Origin: Leisingera sp. JC1
GTDB taxonomy: Bacteria > Pseudomonadota > Alphaproteobacteria > Rhodobacterales > Rhodobacteraceae
DNA length: 64,000 nt
Assembly (NCBI RefSeq): GCF_001679925.1
Contig: NZ_LYUZ01000125.1
Coordinates: 134,315-198,314 of the forward strand
Direction: 5' to 3'
In this document: piece after piece, positions 38,542 to 47,777 of the stretch
How positions within the stretch are numbered: position 1 is the first letter of the stretch
How the letters are laid out: each line of letters begins with the position of its first letter
The notes under the pieces: generated by a model
What the model was told of the DNA's origin: nothing
Database searches by the model: none
The model's input: only the letters and a program-made list of their open reading frames with translations
Translations under genes and position numbers: made by a program

Positions 38542-39714
38542 ATGGACGCCATGGACGAACTCTCCCGCTGGATGATGACCGAGGGCCGCTGCTGCGGCGA
38601 TCCGGTCAAAGTTGTCTCGCACTTCTGCACAACCCTGATTGCGGCCGGCGTGCCGCTTTGGCGGGCAAACATCGGGCAGCGGTTTGCAAACCCGCTGCTG
38701 ATTGCCTGGGGCGTGGTCTGGACGCCGGAAAGCACGGAGAGCTACGACGTCACCCATGATGTGATGCTGACGGACAGCTACGTCGGCAGCTCGTTTGAGT
38801 ACATTCTGGCCCATCGACGTCCGCTGCACAAAAGCCTGCGCGGCCTCGATCCTGAGGCCGACCACGTCTCCTATCATGAGTTCGCCGAGGCCGGCGGCAC
38901 CGACTACTATGCCACGCTCCTGTATTACGGCGACGGGTCCATGCACGGCTGCACCTTTGTCACCCAGTCGGAAAGCGGGTTCACGGCGGAGAACCTGGCG
39001 ATGATCGAGGCTGCCCTGCCCGGCCTCTCCTGCGCCCTGGAACCCGTCACCATGCGCAAGTCCTCGCGCAGCCTGCTGCGGACCTATCTCGGCGATGGGC
39101 CGTCAGACGCGGTCTGGAACGGCTCCATCAAGCGCGGCGAACGCACGGCGCTTGACGCCGTTGTCATGTTCACCGACCTGCGCGGCTTTACCGCCCTCTC
39201 GGACAGCGCCGGCGAAGAGGACGTGTTCGACGCCCTGAACACCTATTTCGACGTGGTGGTGCAGGCGGTTGAGGACGCGGGCGGTGACGTGCTGAAGTTC
39301 ATGGGCGACGGCATTCTGTCGATCTTCCCCGCCGCTGATGGGACCGACCGCGCGGATCAGTGCCGCCAGGCCGCACAGGCCGCGCACACGGCGCTTGCCG
39401 GGCTTGCCGCGGTGAACACCGTCCGCGCGGAAACAGGCAAACCACCGCTGGCGATCGGCATCGGTTTGAATGCGGGCCGTGTCAGCTATGGCAACATCGG
39501 CAGCCCCGGCAGGCTGGATTTCACGGTGCTCGGCGCTGCAGTGAACCTGGCGAGCCGGATCGAAGGCCTGACAAAATCCACCGGGCATCCCGTTCTGGCA
39601 TCCGCCTCTGTCGCCGCGGCTGCACCCGATCTGTTTGCCAGCTGCGGCCGCCACAATGTGCGCGGGGTTTCCGCGCCGGTAGAGGTCTTTTTCCTGCGTG
39701 GATCCGCCATGTAA
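38542..39714 (+). CDS. Class III adenylate/guanylate cyclase domain protein
   Basis: 390 residues. The C-terminal cyclase domain (about 200-385) has both metal-binding Asp motifs, VVMFTDLRGFTALS and LKFMGDGILSIF, and the transition-state Asn/Arg in AAVNLASRIEGL; LDFTVLG contributes the base contact. The Lys in LKFMGDG points to ATP as substrate, so cyclic AMP is the likely product. The N-terminal 200 residues may be a GAF-like sensor (PLWRANIGQRFANPLLI). Cytoplasmic, no membrane segment. Confidence 0.88.
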   Translation: MDAMDELSRWMMTEGRCCGDPVKVVSHFCTTLIAAGVPLWRANIGQRFANPLLIAWGVVWTPESTESYDVTHDVMLTDSYVGSSFEYILAHRRPLHKSLRGLDPEADHVSYHEFAEAGGTDYYATLLYYGDGSMHGCTFVTQSESGFTAENLAMIEAALPGLSCALEPVTMRKSSRSLLRTYLGDGPSDAVWNGSIKRGERTALDAVVMFTDLRGFTALSDSAGEEDVFDALNTYFDVVVQAVEDAGGDVLKFMGDGILSIFPAADGTDRADQCRQAAQAAHTALAGLAAVNTVRAETGKPPLAIGIGLNAGRVSYGNIGSPGRLDFTVLGAAVNLASRIEGLTKSTGHPVLASASVAAAAPDLFASCGRHNVRGVSAPVEVFFLRGSAM

Positions 39715-39739
39715 AAGGGCGCGCCGGATCCGGCACGCC
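39713..39739 (-). terminator. Terminator of the lectin-like gene
   Basis: On the minus strand GGCGTGCCGG and CCGGCGCGCC form a stem with one mismatch, followed by CTTTTAC. It overlaps the stop codon of the convergent cyclase gene. Confidence 0.6.
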
Positions 39740-39777
39740 ATAGTGGCTTCGGAACTCTCCAGTCTGCCCTTGCCGCC

Positions 39778-40419
39778 TCAATCCGCCGCGAAGCAGTAGA
39801 AGTACCCGTTGCCTCCGGTCCCGCGCAGGTCGTCGGCGCTGCAGCCGCGCGAATTATGCGCCGCGTTCCACGATGTATTGCCGCCGCCGTGGCGGTCATG
39901 GTGGCCGACCGTGGCGGAACCTTCACCGTTGGAGGTCCAGTTCGAACAGGTCTTGTCTCCCTCCTGCCAGGGGAAATAGGAGGTGCCGTCCTCCTGGGTG
40001 CCGGTCAGGATGTCATGCTCGTTGACATCATCGCCGCGCCCCTTGATCCGGTTGCCGTTTTCATCCACTGCCGTGCGCAGGTACAGGTTCGGCATGATGT
40101 GCAGCTGGTCAAGATCGACCGCGATCAGTTCCCCGTTGGCGTTGTACCAGGGGCCGGTGCCGATGCGCGAGCGGGCAGAGATGCCGCGCTTGCCCTCCTC
40201 CTGGGTGCTGAGATAGGCGCGCCAGGTGCGGCCCGCGGCGCCCGCCGCCTCTGCCAGGCTGGCGCAATGGGCATCCGCCCCCTCCAGCCCGCCCAGATTG
40301 CCGCCGTCGCCAAGGCCGACAGAGGTGACGAAGAACCCCATCGGCGGATCTTCGGCGTAGGACGCAGAGGCCAGCGCGCAGGCCGCGGTGCAGGTCAGGA
40401 CAGCAAGAAACTTGTTCAT
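39778..40419 (-). CDS. Secreted lectin-like/DUF1554-type protein
   Basis: 213 residues from the ATG at 40419, with GGGAGG seven bases upstream. Signal peptide MNKFLAVLTCTAACALASAS, cleaved near SYA-ED. The mature part has GLGDGGNLGGLEGADAHCAS, RTWRAYLSTQEEG and RGTGGNGYFYCFAAD, reminiscent of the trimeric endostatin/lectin-like fold used by many environmental bacteria, with four Cys likely paired. Cell-surface or periplasmic carbohydrate recognition is inferred. Confidence 0.72.
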   Translation of the reverse strand: MNKFLAVLTCTAACALASASYAEDPPMGFFVTSVGLGDGGNLGGLEGADAHCASLAEAAGAAGRTWRAYLSTQEEGKRGISARSRIGTGPWYNANGELIAVDLDQLHIMPNLYLRTAVDENGNRIKGRGDDVNEHDILTGTQEDGTSYFPWQEGDKTCSNWTSNGEGSATVGHHDRHGGGNTSWNAAHNSRGCSADDLRGTGGNGYFYCFAAD

Positions 40420-40775
40420 GGAAACCTCCCTTATTCCAGGACTGGCCGCAGGATGCCGCATGGAAGGCGGTAAAGATACGCTGGCAGGCGGAGGTTCACG
40501 AAAGAGTGTTGGAATCACGGCCGGGTGGGTTGGCCGGGCTCTGGTGCGGGGCTCAACTGAAGGGAACGACCCGGCCGCAGGCTTCCTGGCGCTGATTGCC
40601 CGATTACGAGTGGACAGTTCGACCGCACTGTGCAAACCATCCGATATGCAAACCTCGGCTCAGAACAACGGCATTTGGCGCCAGAAGCGAATTACCGTCC
40701 CGGCCTGACACGCCGGGCCGGGTGGTTGGTCTCTGAACATCAAATGCGCTTGCTGCGCAGAACAAGGTTGTTTCC
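40420..40775. other. Non-coding region between two divergent genes
   Basis: About 355 bases with no convincing gene. A hairpin-capable stretch (CCCGGC and GCCGGG near 40700-40720) is present. The promoters of both the lectin-like gene and the kinase gene must lie here; none was identified with confidence. Confidence 0.4.
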
Positions 40776-41273
40776 ATGTATAATCCTCCTCCGACGCTGC
40801 ACATGCTGTGCGGAAAAATCGCTGCTGGAAAATCCACACTGGCCAAACGGCTGGCAAGCGGAAACGGTACGGTTCTAGTTGCCGAAGACAAATGGCTGAA
40901 CGCCCTTTTCTCCGATGAAATGGCGTCTGTACCGGACTATGTCCGCTGTTCTTCAAAATTACGCAGCATCATGGGACCTCACGTGTCGTCGCTGCTGAAC
41001 GCAGGGGTCTCGGTGGTTCTGGATTTTCCCGCCAACACAATCGAAACGCGCAGCTGGATGCGAAGCATTCTTGATGAGACAAGCGCGTCTCATCAGCTTC
41101 ACGTACTATGCGCCCCGGATGATCTGTGCTTGCAGCGGCTGCGAGACCGCAACGCCCGCGGCGATCACCCGTTTGCGGCGACCGAGGAGCAGTTCCGCCT
41201 GTTTTCCAAACACTTCGCCCCGCCGTCGCCAGCAGAGGGTTTCAATCTGGTGATGCACGAAGAGCCCAACTGA
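40776..41273 (+). CDS. Small P-loop kinase (AAA_33 type)
   Basis: 165 residues. Walker A is MLCGKIAAGKSTLAKRLA near residue 10, then VVLDFPANTIETRSWMRS and a lid-like Arg-rich RLRDRNARGDHPFAATEEQF. The pattern is that of nucleotide-, sugar- or aminoglycoside-type small kinases (also related to zeta toxins). No antitoxin is adjacent. Base composition is somewhat below the local average. Substrate unknown. Confidence 0.72.
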   Translation: MYNPPPTLHMLCGKIAAGKSTLAKRLASGNGTVLVAEDKWLNALFSDEMASVPDYVRCSSKLRSIMGPHVSSLLNAGVSVVLDFPANTIETRSWMRSILDETSASHQLHVLCAPDDLCLQRLRDRNARGDHPFAATEEQFRLFSKHFAPPSPAEGFNLVMHEEPN

Positions 41274-41353
41274 TACGGGCGGAGCGATTTTTTATTGCCC
41301 GGAACGGCATCGGTCGCTCCGGCCTCAAAACCGGCCTTCACGGCTGCTGCAAC

Positions 41354-41379
41354 AAAAAAGCGCGCCCTCGCGGGCGCGC
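41354..41379 (-). terminator. Terminator of the tatABC operon
   Basis: On the minus strand GCGCGCCC, loop GCGA, GGGCGCGC, then TTTTTTG. It lies 26 bases after the tatC stop. Confidence 0.88.
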
Positions 41380-41404
41380 CTTAGTACTTCAGACCGTCAC
41401 AGGT

Positions 41405-42301
41405 CTACGTGCCCTTGCCATCCTCGGCATCTGCGGCCACCGGATCATCCGGATGCGTCTCCATCTCCTCGTCATCGTCGTAGTAGCCCTCGGCGCGCAG
41501 CTTCGCCTCGCGCTTGGCTTCTACCCGGCGGACCAGGAAGATCGAGACCTCGTAAAGCCCGTAAACCACCACAAACAGGATGATCTGGGTGATCACATCC
41601 GGCGGCGTCACCAGCGCGGCCAGCACCAGGATCGCCACAACCGCGTATTTGCGGACAGAGCCAAGGCCCTCGGCGCTCACCAGCCCGGCCTTGCCCATCA
41701 GGGTCAGCAGAACCGGCAGCTGGAAGCACAGGCCAAAGGCCACGATGAACTTGATGGTCAGGTTCAGATACTCCTGGGCAGAGCCCTGGAACACCACGCT
41801 GAGACCCTGGTTCACCTCCTCGCTGGTCACCGCCTCGCCGCCGGAGCCGAACTGCTGGAAGCCCAGGAAGAAATCATAGGCCAGCGGCGTGACCACATAG
41901 AAGGCAAAGCTGGCGCCCAGAAGGAACATGAAAGGCGACGCAACCAGGAACGGCAGGAACGCCCCCTTCTCGGACTTGTACAGCCCCGGCGCCACAAAGC
42001 GCCACATCTGGAACCCGATATAGGGAAACGCCAATATGAAACCGCCCAGGAAGGAGATCTTGATCGCGACAAAGAAGCCTTCCTGCGGGCTGATGAAGAT
42101 CAGCGCGCAATCCTGGCCGCTCTCGGCCAGCACCTCGCACAGCGGCGCCGTCAGGAAGTTGAACACCGGCGTTGCCACAGTGAAGCAGATCACCATGCCG
42201 ACGATGAAAGCCAGCACCGAATGGATGAGCCGCGTGCGCAGCTCGGCCAAATGCTCGATCAGCGGCGCGGTTGAGTCGTCGATCTCATCCGTCTTGCTCA
42301 T
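41405..42301 (-). CDS. tatC: Sec-independent (Tat) translocase subunit TatC
   Basis: 298 residues, the twin-arginine signal receptor. Six transmembrane helices; the N-terminal cytoplasmic [17 protein letters not shown] and the [20 protein letters not shown] stretch are diagnostic. The C-terminal 40 residues are Lys/Arg/Glu-rich and longer than in E. coli. Start overlaps tatB stop by four bases. Its substrates here include the agmatine-deiminase homologue at 18108-19196. Confidence 0.95.
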   Translation of the reverse strand: MSKTDEIDDSTAPLIEHLAELRTRLIHSVLAFIVGMVICFTVATPVFNFLTAPLCEVLAESGQDCALIFISPQEGFFVAIKISFLGGFILAFPYIGFQMWRFVAPGLYKSEKGAFLPFLVASPFMFLLGASFAFYVVTPLAYDFFLGFQQFGSGGEAVTSEEVNQGLSVVFQGSAQEYLNLTIKFIVAFGLCFQLPVLLTLMGKAGLVSAEGLGSVRKYAVVAILVLAALVTPPDVITQIILFVVVYGLYEVSIFLVRRVEAKREAKLRAEGYYDDDEEMETHPDDPVAADAEDGKGT

Positions 42302-42774
42302 GACTTGGCCTCTTCTTCCTTCGATGCCGCAGGCTTCAGCGCCGCCTCAGCCGCTTCCGCCTTGGCCAGTGCCTCCTCAGCCTCGCGCGCCTTGCGCTCA
42401 GCCGCGGCGCGGGCAGTTGACGCCTGGATCTTCTTGGCATCCTCGGCACGCTCCGCCGCCAGCTTGCCGGTCTCGCTGTCGGGGTCGTATTTGGTCGGGT
42501 CGATCGACGTCGCCATCTCCTGCGCCGCCTGCTTGACCCCGTCCATGGCAGTGCCGACGGGATTGGTTGCAGCCTTCAGCCCCTTGGCGACCTCATTGAC
42601 CCCGGCCTCATCCGCCGCGTCATGCATCGCCCGGCTGAACTCGCGCGCCATCCCCTTGGCCTTGCCGACAAACCGCCCCACGTTGCGGAACAGCACCGGC
42701 AGGTCCTTGGGGCCGACCACGATCAGCGCAACAACGCCGATGACCAGCAGTTCGGTCCACCCAAGATCGAACAT
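42298..42774 (-). CDS. tatB: Sec-independent (Tat) translocase subunit TatB
   Basis: 158 residues: a single N-terminal transmembrane helix ([20 protein letters not shown]), the [20 protein letters not shown] hinge and amphipathic helix, and a long Ala/Lys/Glu-rich tail. Works with TatC to receive substrates. Six bases separate it from tatA. Confidence 0.93.
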   Translation of the reverse strand: MFDLGWTELLVIGVVALIVVGPKDLPVLFRNVGRFVGKAKGMAREFSRAMHDAADEAGVNEVAKGLKAATNPVGTAMDGVKQAAQEMATSIDPTKYDPDSETGKLAAERAEDAKKIQASTARAAAERKAREAEEALAKAEAAEAALKPAASKEEEAKS

Positions 42775-42780
42775 GAGCGC

Positions 42781-42996
42781 TTAGGCCTTGTCTTTTTCGG
42801 TCTCGGGGGTGACGTCCTTGGCCGTGTCTGCGGCGTCCTGCTCCAGTTCCTTGGTGCCTTCGTTGATGCCCTTCTTGAACGAGGTGATACCCTTGCCGAC
42901 CTCACCCATCAGCGAGGAAATCTTGCCGCGGCCGAACAGGACCAGCACCACGACAGCGATGAGCAGCAGGCCAGGCAGGCCGATGTTGTTGAGCAT
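42781..42996 (-). CDS. tatA: Sec-independent (Tat) translocase subunit TatA
   Basis: 71 residues: short N-terminal membrane helix ([20 protein letters not shown]), the [20 protein letters not shown] amphipathic helix and an acidic tail. First gene of the tatABC operon; AGGAG lies about eight bases before its start. Confidence 0.94.
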   Translation of the reverse strand: MLNNIGLPGLLLIAVVVLVLFGRGKISSLMGEVGKGITSFKKGINEGTKELEQDAADTAKDVTPETEKDKA

Positions 42997-43152
42997 GTGA
43001 GTCTCTCCTTACTTAATCCGGCGCGGATTGGCGGCGCCGGTGGAATTGTTCGCTACGGGTTTAGCGCGGGCGCTGCTTTGAGCGAAAGCAACTCCGCACG
43101 CTGAAAGCGCCTGCAAGCGCAGGAATCCGAAGTTTTTGCCAGCCGCGCGCAT

Positions 43153-43178
43153 CCAACTGACAGGTTTATGTCAGTTGG
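43153..43178. promoter_or_regulatory. Perfect 10-bp palindromic operator upstream of the monooxygenase/WYL pair
   Basis: CCAACTGACA (43153-43162) and TGTCAGTTGG (43169-43178) are exact reverse complements separated by six bases (GGTTTA). It lies 45 bases before the small monooxygenase gene, in the expected promoter zone, and a YafY-type regulator gene follows downstream. The most likely ligand is that regulator; this is inference. Confidence 0.65.
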
Positions 43179-43222
43179 AGGCCGGTAAATCCAGCCCATC
43201 ACATGAACAAAGGAGAAACGTG

Positions 43223-43531
43223 ATGAGCAAACATGTCGCCGAAATCGTGACCTTCAAACTGGCCGATGGCGTGAGTCCCGCGGATTTCACCGCACTGATG
43301 CAGCGCACCGAGGGCTTCGTGCGCGCGCAGGACGGTTTTGTCACCCGCCAGCTGAGCCAGGGCGAGGATGGCAGCTGGACCGACTATGTGGTCTGGCAGG
43401 ACATGGCGACGGCGCAGAAAGTGGCGCAGGAATTCATGCAGCAGGACTTCACGCCGGAGGTAATGGCGGCCATTGCCCCGGACAGCGCCAGCATGCGCCA
43501 TGAAGAGGTGCAGTGGCAGATGGCGCCCTAA
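43223..43531 (+). CDS. Small antibiotic biosynthesis monooxygenase-like (ABM/dimeric alpha-beta barrel) protein
   Basis: 102 residues from the ATG at 43223 (AAGGAGAAAC upstream). VAEIVTFKLADGVSPADFTA and YVVWQDMATAQKVAQEFMQQ fit the ferredoxin-like alpha+beta barrel of ABM proteins, which form dimers and modify small molecules without cofactors or act as stress proteins. It is 72 bases from the WYL regulator gene and shares a probable operator with it. Confidence 0.75.
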   Translation: MSKHVAEIVTFKLADGVSPADFTALMQRTEGFVRAQDGFVTRQLSQGEDGSWTDYVVWQDMATAQKVAQEFMQQDFTPEVMAAIAPDSASMRHEEVQWQMAP

Positions 43532-43603
43532 GCACAACAGGCTGCGCCTGCGGGCCGGGCGCAGCCCTTGACCTCCTGACGCCACCGCGCAAAGGCTAGC
43601 CCC

Positions 43604-44278
43604 ATGCGCCGCACTGACCGCCTTTTTGAAATCATCCAGATCCTGCGCGACGGGAAGCTGCACCGTGCCCAGGACATTGCCGAACGGCTGGAGGTTTCAA
43701 CCCGCACCATCTACCGCGATATGGACACGCTGGTGGCCTCCGGCGTGCCGGTGGAGGGCGAGCGCGGCGTCGGCTACATGGTGCGCGAGCAGATCAGCCT
43801 GCCGCCGCTGACACTGACGCCAGAGGAACTGGAGGCACTCAACCTTGGCATGGCGATTGTCGCTGAGGCCGCCGACCCGGACCTGAAGGCCGCCGCCCTG
43901 TCGCTGGCCGCCAAGGTGGACGCGGTGCTGCCGGAACAGACCATCGCCGAGGCCGACGCCTGGAAATTCGCGGTCTACCCCTTCTCCGACGCCGCCCGCG
44001 CCCTCGCGCACATGCCCAGCTTACGCGCCGCCATCAAGGCGCGGCAGAAACTGCAGCTCAGCTACCGGCGCATCGACGGCACTTTGACGGAGCGGAAAAT
44101 CCGCCCGCTGCACATGGAATACTGGGGCCGGGTCTGGACCCTCACCGCGTGGTGCGAGACGCGCGGGGATTTCCGGGTTTTCCGCGTCGACCTGATTGAA
44201 GACGCCTCTGCCCTGCCCGAACTGTTCGTAGACGAGCCCGGCAAGCGGCTGCAGGACTATGATCCCTACGGCTCCTAA
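43604..44278 (+). CDS. YafY-family transcriptional regulator (HTH and WYL domains)
   Basis: 224 residues. The N-terminal DeoR-type winged helix starts RRTDRLFEIIQILRDGKLHR and has RLEVSTRTIYRDMDTLVASG; the WYL domain starts RKIRPLHMEYWGRVWTLTAW near residue 155, in which the WYL residues read WTL. WYL regulators bind ligands or nucleic acids and often control defence, stress or metabolic genes. It probably controls the preceding monooxygenase-like gene and itself through the palindrome at 43153-43178. Confidence 0.88.
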   Translation: MRRTDRLFEIIQILRDGKLHRAQDIAERLEVSTRTIYRDMDTLVASGVPVEGERGVGYMVREQISLPPLTLTPEELEALNLGMAIVAEAADPDLKAAALSLAAKVDAVLPEQTIAEADAWKFAVYPFSDAARALAHMPSLRAAIKARQKLQLSYRRIDGTLTERKIRPLHMEYWGRVWTLTAWCETRGDFRVFRVDLIEDASALPELFVDEPGKRLQDYDPYGS

Positions 44279-44295
44279 GATCCTTTATTCATCTG

Positions 44296-44340
44296 GCTGA
44301 AAATATCCCGGGGGAGGCCCGCAGGGCCGGTGGCAGAGCC
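44296..44340 (+). repeat. Decayed copy of the intergenic hairpin repeat
   Basis: CTGAAAATATCCCGGGGGAG followed by GGCCCGCAGGGCC and GGCAGAGCCCC resembles the cox-cluster repeats (2778-2818 and 9252-9288) but with several changes. It lies between two convergent genes. Confidence 0.45.
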
Positions 44341-44342
44341 CC

Positions 44343-45194
44343 CTACCCCAGCTCAAAACTGGTCACGCCGTAAATCAGATCCGTTTCCAGCTGCGGCGCA
44401 GCGCCTCGGTACATCCGGGCAGTCTCAAACACCGGTTCCAGACCGAGGCTGCGCGCCATCTCAACCGCCGCTGCATGCGGCTCCGGCACATCCAGAAACA
44501 CCTCCTGCCCCACAGCCAGTTCCTGCAGCAGCCGCGCCAGAAGTGCCTCCGCCGCCGGGCGCGACACCGCAACCAGCGGCCCGATCTTGCAACCGCTGCC
44601 GCAGGGCCGCAGCGTGCCGAAACCGGCCAAGCTCCCGTCCTGGTACGCGGCAATGGAAACATGCCCCTCCGCCCCCAGCCACTGCTGCCAGAAGGCCGTG
44701 CGCGGCGCCGGGAAGACACGCGCGTCCAGCGCTTCCAGCTCTGCCGTTGGGGCCGTAATCGGCGACAGATCAAACCCCTCCGGCGCCGCCGCCCCGTCAC
44801 CGGGCACGCCGCCAAAGCGGATATTGCGGTAGGCCAGCGCAAACCCCGACCGGCGGTAGTTGTCCTGCTGGTCCACCACCCCGTCCAGGCCGACAACCCG
44901 CCCCCCGGCATGCGTCAGCGCCTTTTGCCACAGCGCATAGCCGTAGCCCTGCCCCCGATGCTCCGGCGCCACGATGTAGAAACCGAGGAAAGCAAACGCC
45001 GCGCCGTAATTCACCACCGAGATGCAGGCGATCATCCGCCCGTCCAGGAACCCGCCCCAGAACCCTTCTGGGTCAACACTCGCAAAGCAGGCCGCATCCC
45101 GATGGCCCGGGTTCCAGCCCTCATGCGCAGCCCAATCCACGGCGGTTTGAATTTCCGCGCCCGCCAGCGGTCTTATCTGATAACTGCCCTGCAT
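44343..45194 (-). CDS. GNAT N-acetyltransferase with two GNAT units
   Basis: 283 residues (AGGAGG lies before the start). The first GNAT unit has the acetyl-CoA motif IVAPEHRGQGYGYALWQKAL near residue 73; the second, in the last 120 residues, is weaker (LARLLQELAVGQEVFLDVPE). Length suggests a tandem-GNAT protein. Substrate unknown. Confidence 0.85.
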   Translation of the reverse strand: MQGSYQIRPLAGAEIQTAVDWAAHEGWNPGHRDAACFASVDPEGFWGGFLDGRMIACISVVNYGAAFAFLGFYIVAPEHRGQGYGYALWQKALTHAGGRVVGLDGVVDQQDNYRRSGFALAYRNIRFGGVPGDGAAAPEGFDLSPITAPTAELEALDARVFPAPRTAFWQQWLGAEGHVSIAAYQDGSLAGFGTLRPCGSGCKIGPLVAVSRPAAEALLARLLQELAVGQEVFLDVPEPHAAAVEMARSLGLEPVFETARMYRGAAPQLETDLIYGVTSFELG

Positions 45195-45236
45195 CTGCGC
45201 CTCCTGTCGCCTTGGATGCAGAATGCCCGCTAAAGC

Positions 45237-46343
45237 TCAGGCAGGAAAGACAAAACAGCGGTTGCGGCGCACTGTCAGCCACATCACCCGGCCTGCCTCT
45301 GGCAGGAACACATTGGGCACCGTCGCCTTGAGCACCGAGCCATCGAAATCCATCCGGAACTCCACCAGGCTCTCGCTGCCCAGAAAGCGCGCACGCTCAA
45401 CAGTCGCGCGGGCCGGCACCCCGTCGCTAGGGGTCGGCAGCGGCCCCTGGCCGCCGCGGTCGAAGTCGATGCGCAGATGCTGCGGGCGGAACACAATTTC
45501 CACCGCGGTGCCATCCGCCACGCCGGGCGCCAGGAACTCGCCAAAGACCGTGCGCGCCAGGGCGCCGTTCACCTCGGCCTTCAGCACGTTCACATCGCTG
45601 AAGAAAGACACCGCGGCCTTGTCGGCCGGGTGGGTATAGACGTTATAGGGTGCGCCCTGCTGCACGATCCTGCCGCCGCGCATCAGCGCGATCTCGTCGG
45701 CCATCCGCATGGCCTCTTCCGGCTCATGGGTGACCAACAAAACCGCGGTGTCTTCCTCTTTCAAAAGGCTCAGCGTCTCATCGCGGATACCGTCGCGCAG
45801 CCGGTTGTCGAGGCCGGAGAACGGCTCATCCATCAGCATGATGCGCGGGCGCGGCGCAATCGCCCGGGCCAGCGCCACCCGCTGCTGCTCACCGCCCGAC
45901 AGCTGGTGCGGGTAGCCATCGATGAAACGCTTGAGCGACACCCGGTTCAAAAGCTCCTCGACTCGCGCGCGTTTCTCGTCCTTGCTGCCCTTCAGGCCAA
46001 AGCCGACGTTGTCGGCAACACTTAAGTGAGGGAACAGCGCGAAATCCTGGAACATCAGCCCGATCTCGCGCCGCTCCGGTGGAACCCGGAACACTGTGTC
46101 GCAGATCAGCTTGCCATCTACATAGATCTCGCCGCTATCCTGCATCTCAACGCCCGCGATCATCCGCAGGGTGGTGGATTTGCCGCAGCCCGAGGGGCCC
46201 AGCAGGCATGTCACCTGCCCGGCCTGAATCTTCAGCGAGACATCGTCGACCACCGCGCGCCCTTCGAAGAAGCGCCGGAGGTTGTGGATTTCCAGCCGCG
46301 GCGGGGCAATCGTGCGGCTGATGCCGGCGGGGGCAGTGTTCAT
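45237..46343 (-). CDS. FbpC-type iron(III) ABC transporter ATP-binding protein
   Basis: 368 residues from the ATG at 46343. Walker A LLGPSGCGKSTTLRMIAG, ABC signature HQLSGGEQQRVALARAIA, Walker B RIMLMDEPFSGLDNRLRD. The C-terminal TOBE-type regulatory half includes VFRPQHLRIDFDRGGQ. The family energises ferric-iron or other metal uptake; no permease or binding-protein gene is adjacent, so partners must be elsewhere. The frame is open well upstream, but that part is Arg/Pro-rich. Confidence 0.85.
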   Translation of the reverse strand: MNTAPAGISRTIAPPRLEIHNLRRFFEGRAVVDDVSLKIQAGQVTCLLGPSGCGKSTTLRMIAGVEMQDSGEIYVDGKLICDTVFRVPPERREIGLMFQDFALFPHLSVADNVGFGLKGSKDEKRARVEELLNRVSLKRFIDGYPHQLSGGEQQRVALARAIAPRPRIMLMDEPFSGLDNRLRDGIRDETLSLLKEEDTAVLLVTHEPEEAMRMADEIALMRGGRIVQQGAPYNVYTHPADKAAVSFFSDVNVLKAEVNGALARTVFGEFLAPGVADGTAVEIVFRPQHLRIDFDRGGQGPLPTPSDGVPARATVERARFLGSESLVEFRMDFDGSVLKATVPNVFLPEAGRVMWLTVRRNRCFVFPA

Positions 46344-46571
46344 GAGGCCTCGGGCTGTTTCCGATAAAAACGCTTGGGGTCTCGACGGGATAGCAACCCG
46401 GCGGCTTGGCCGCAAGCGGTCAGAAAAGCAGGCAAAGCTCACCGCCCGGCAGACACCGCCGGGCAGCGCCCGTCCCGCCACCCACGGGGCGGGCGCTTCG
46501 CGTCCACCCCGCCGGGCCGGGCGCCGCCCTCTGCAGGCCTTTTTCATAACTTCCGGTTTCCGGGGCTTTAC

Positions 46572-47621
46572 CTAACAACAGCCCGGCGCAGCACCGTCCT
46601 GCTCCAGCCCGTTGAAGGGCGAATTGCTGCCGCAGCCTTCGAATATCCCATAGTGGGTATCGAAATTGCCGATGAACTCGAAATGCGGCGCAAGACGGGT
46701 GTCTTGCAGCATCATCCAGGTATTGCCGCAGACCGGGAACACCTTGCCCGCCTCGATCACATGGTGGCCGTCCAGCGTGAAGCGGTGCGGCGCGTGCGGA
46801 ATGGTGCCTTTGTAGATCACCGCCTGGCCGTAGTCCTCGCAAGCCGGCTCCAAGGCTGGCAGCTTGAACAGCCGGTAAGTGGACGACAGGAACTTCAGCG
46901 GCTGCACCCGCTTCTCCAGCACCGAGTTTTCAATGGTCAGGAGGCGCGAGGTCACCATCCGCGGGTCCTTGAAACCCGACTCTTTCGCGATTGTCAGGAA
47001 GTCGTTCCAATACAGCGCTCCGGACAGGCATTCACCATAGAGCACCTCATCCTCCGCCATCTCCTGCGGCACCCGGCGGTCGGCGTAGACGTCGGAGAAA
47101 TACATCTCCCCGCCCTCTTTCAGCAGATGATGCGCCCCGCGCAGCACCGCGCCCTTGTCGGTGGCGAGGTTGATCACGCAGTTGGAGACGATGATGTCAA
47201 AGGACCCCGGCTCCAGGTCCAGTTCCTCCAGCTGTTCGATGTAGCCATGGTGGAACTCGACGTTGGACCTCGCATAGCCAAAGGCCTCCGCGTGGTAGTC
47301 CTGATGGCGCTTGGCCACCTCCAGCTGCGCAGGGGTCATGTCGACGCCGACCACCTTGCCGTGCTCGCCCACCAGTGCAGACAGCGCATAGACATCGCGG
47401 CCCGCCCCGCAGCCCAGGTCAAGGATGCGCCCCCCCTCCAGTGCCTCCGGCGCGATCAGCCCGCAGCCGTAGTAGCGGGTCAGCACCTCGTCATGGATTT
47501 TGGACAGCACCGCCTTCACATGAACCGGCATGTCGTCCGGCGTGCAGCAGGCATTGGTCTGGAGGTCATCGCTGCCCTGCAGCACCTCGCCGTAATAATT
47601 CTGCACGTTTTCATGTTTCAT
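46572..47621 (-). CDS. arsM: Arsenite methyltransferase
   Basis: 349 residues. SAM-binding motif ILDLGCGAGRDVYALSALVG, and the three conserved Cys used to bind As(III): in TNACCTPDDMP, in IVSNCVINLATDKG, and in GECLSGALYWNDF. The C terminus adds FEGCGSNSPF and GCC, an extra Cys-rich tail. ArsM makes methylated, often volatile, arsenicals and so detoxifies arsenite. No arsenic-responsive regulator or efflux gene is adjacent. Confidence 0.87.
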   Translation of the reverse strand: MKHENVQNYYGEVLQGSDDLQTNACCTPDDMPVHVKAVLSKIHDEVLTRYYGCGLIAPEALEGGRILDLGCGAGRDVYALSALVGEHGKVVGVDMTPAQLEVAKRHQDYHAEAFGYARSNVEFHHGYIEQLEELDLEPGSFDIIVSNCVINLATDKGAVLRGAHHLLKEGGEMYFSDVYADRRVPQEMAEDEVLYGECLSGALYWNDFLTIAKESGFKDPRMVTSRLLTIENSVLEKRVQPLKFLSSTYRLFKLPALEPACEDYGQAVIYKGTIPHAPHRFTLDGHHVIEAGKVFPVCGNTWMMLQDTRLAPHFEFIGNFDTHYGIFEGCGSNSPFNGLEQDGAAPGCC

Positions 47622-47734
47622 GGCGGCGCCTCTCCTGCTGTGTCAGGAGCAAAGGGATAGCGGTGCGCGGATGGTGCGGCAATCGGGTCCGCGGGCGGTC
47701 TGACGCAAGTGTGATGGAGCGTGGGGATGCGTCT

Positions 47735-47754
47735 GCCCGGCCTGTTGGCCGGGC
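47735..47754. repeat. GC-rich hairpin between the alkylation-repair gene and arsM
   Basis: GCCCGGCC (47735-47742), loop TGTT, GGCCGGGC (47747-47754). No T run on either strand in the right place; possible attenuator or weak terminator. Confidence 0.45.
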
Positions 47755-47777
47755 AAAACGAGTTTCGAAAACTGGTT

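Noticed and set aside
40388..40708. 106-codon plus-strand frame over the lectin-like gene start
   Set aside because: Overlaps the signal peptide of a well-supported secreted protein and has no ribosome-binding site.
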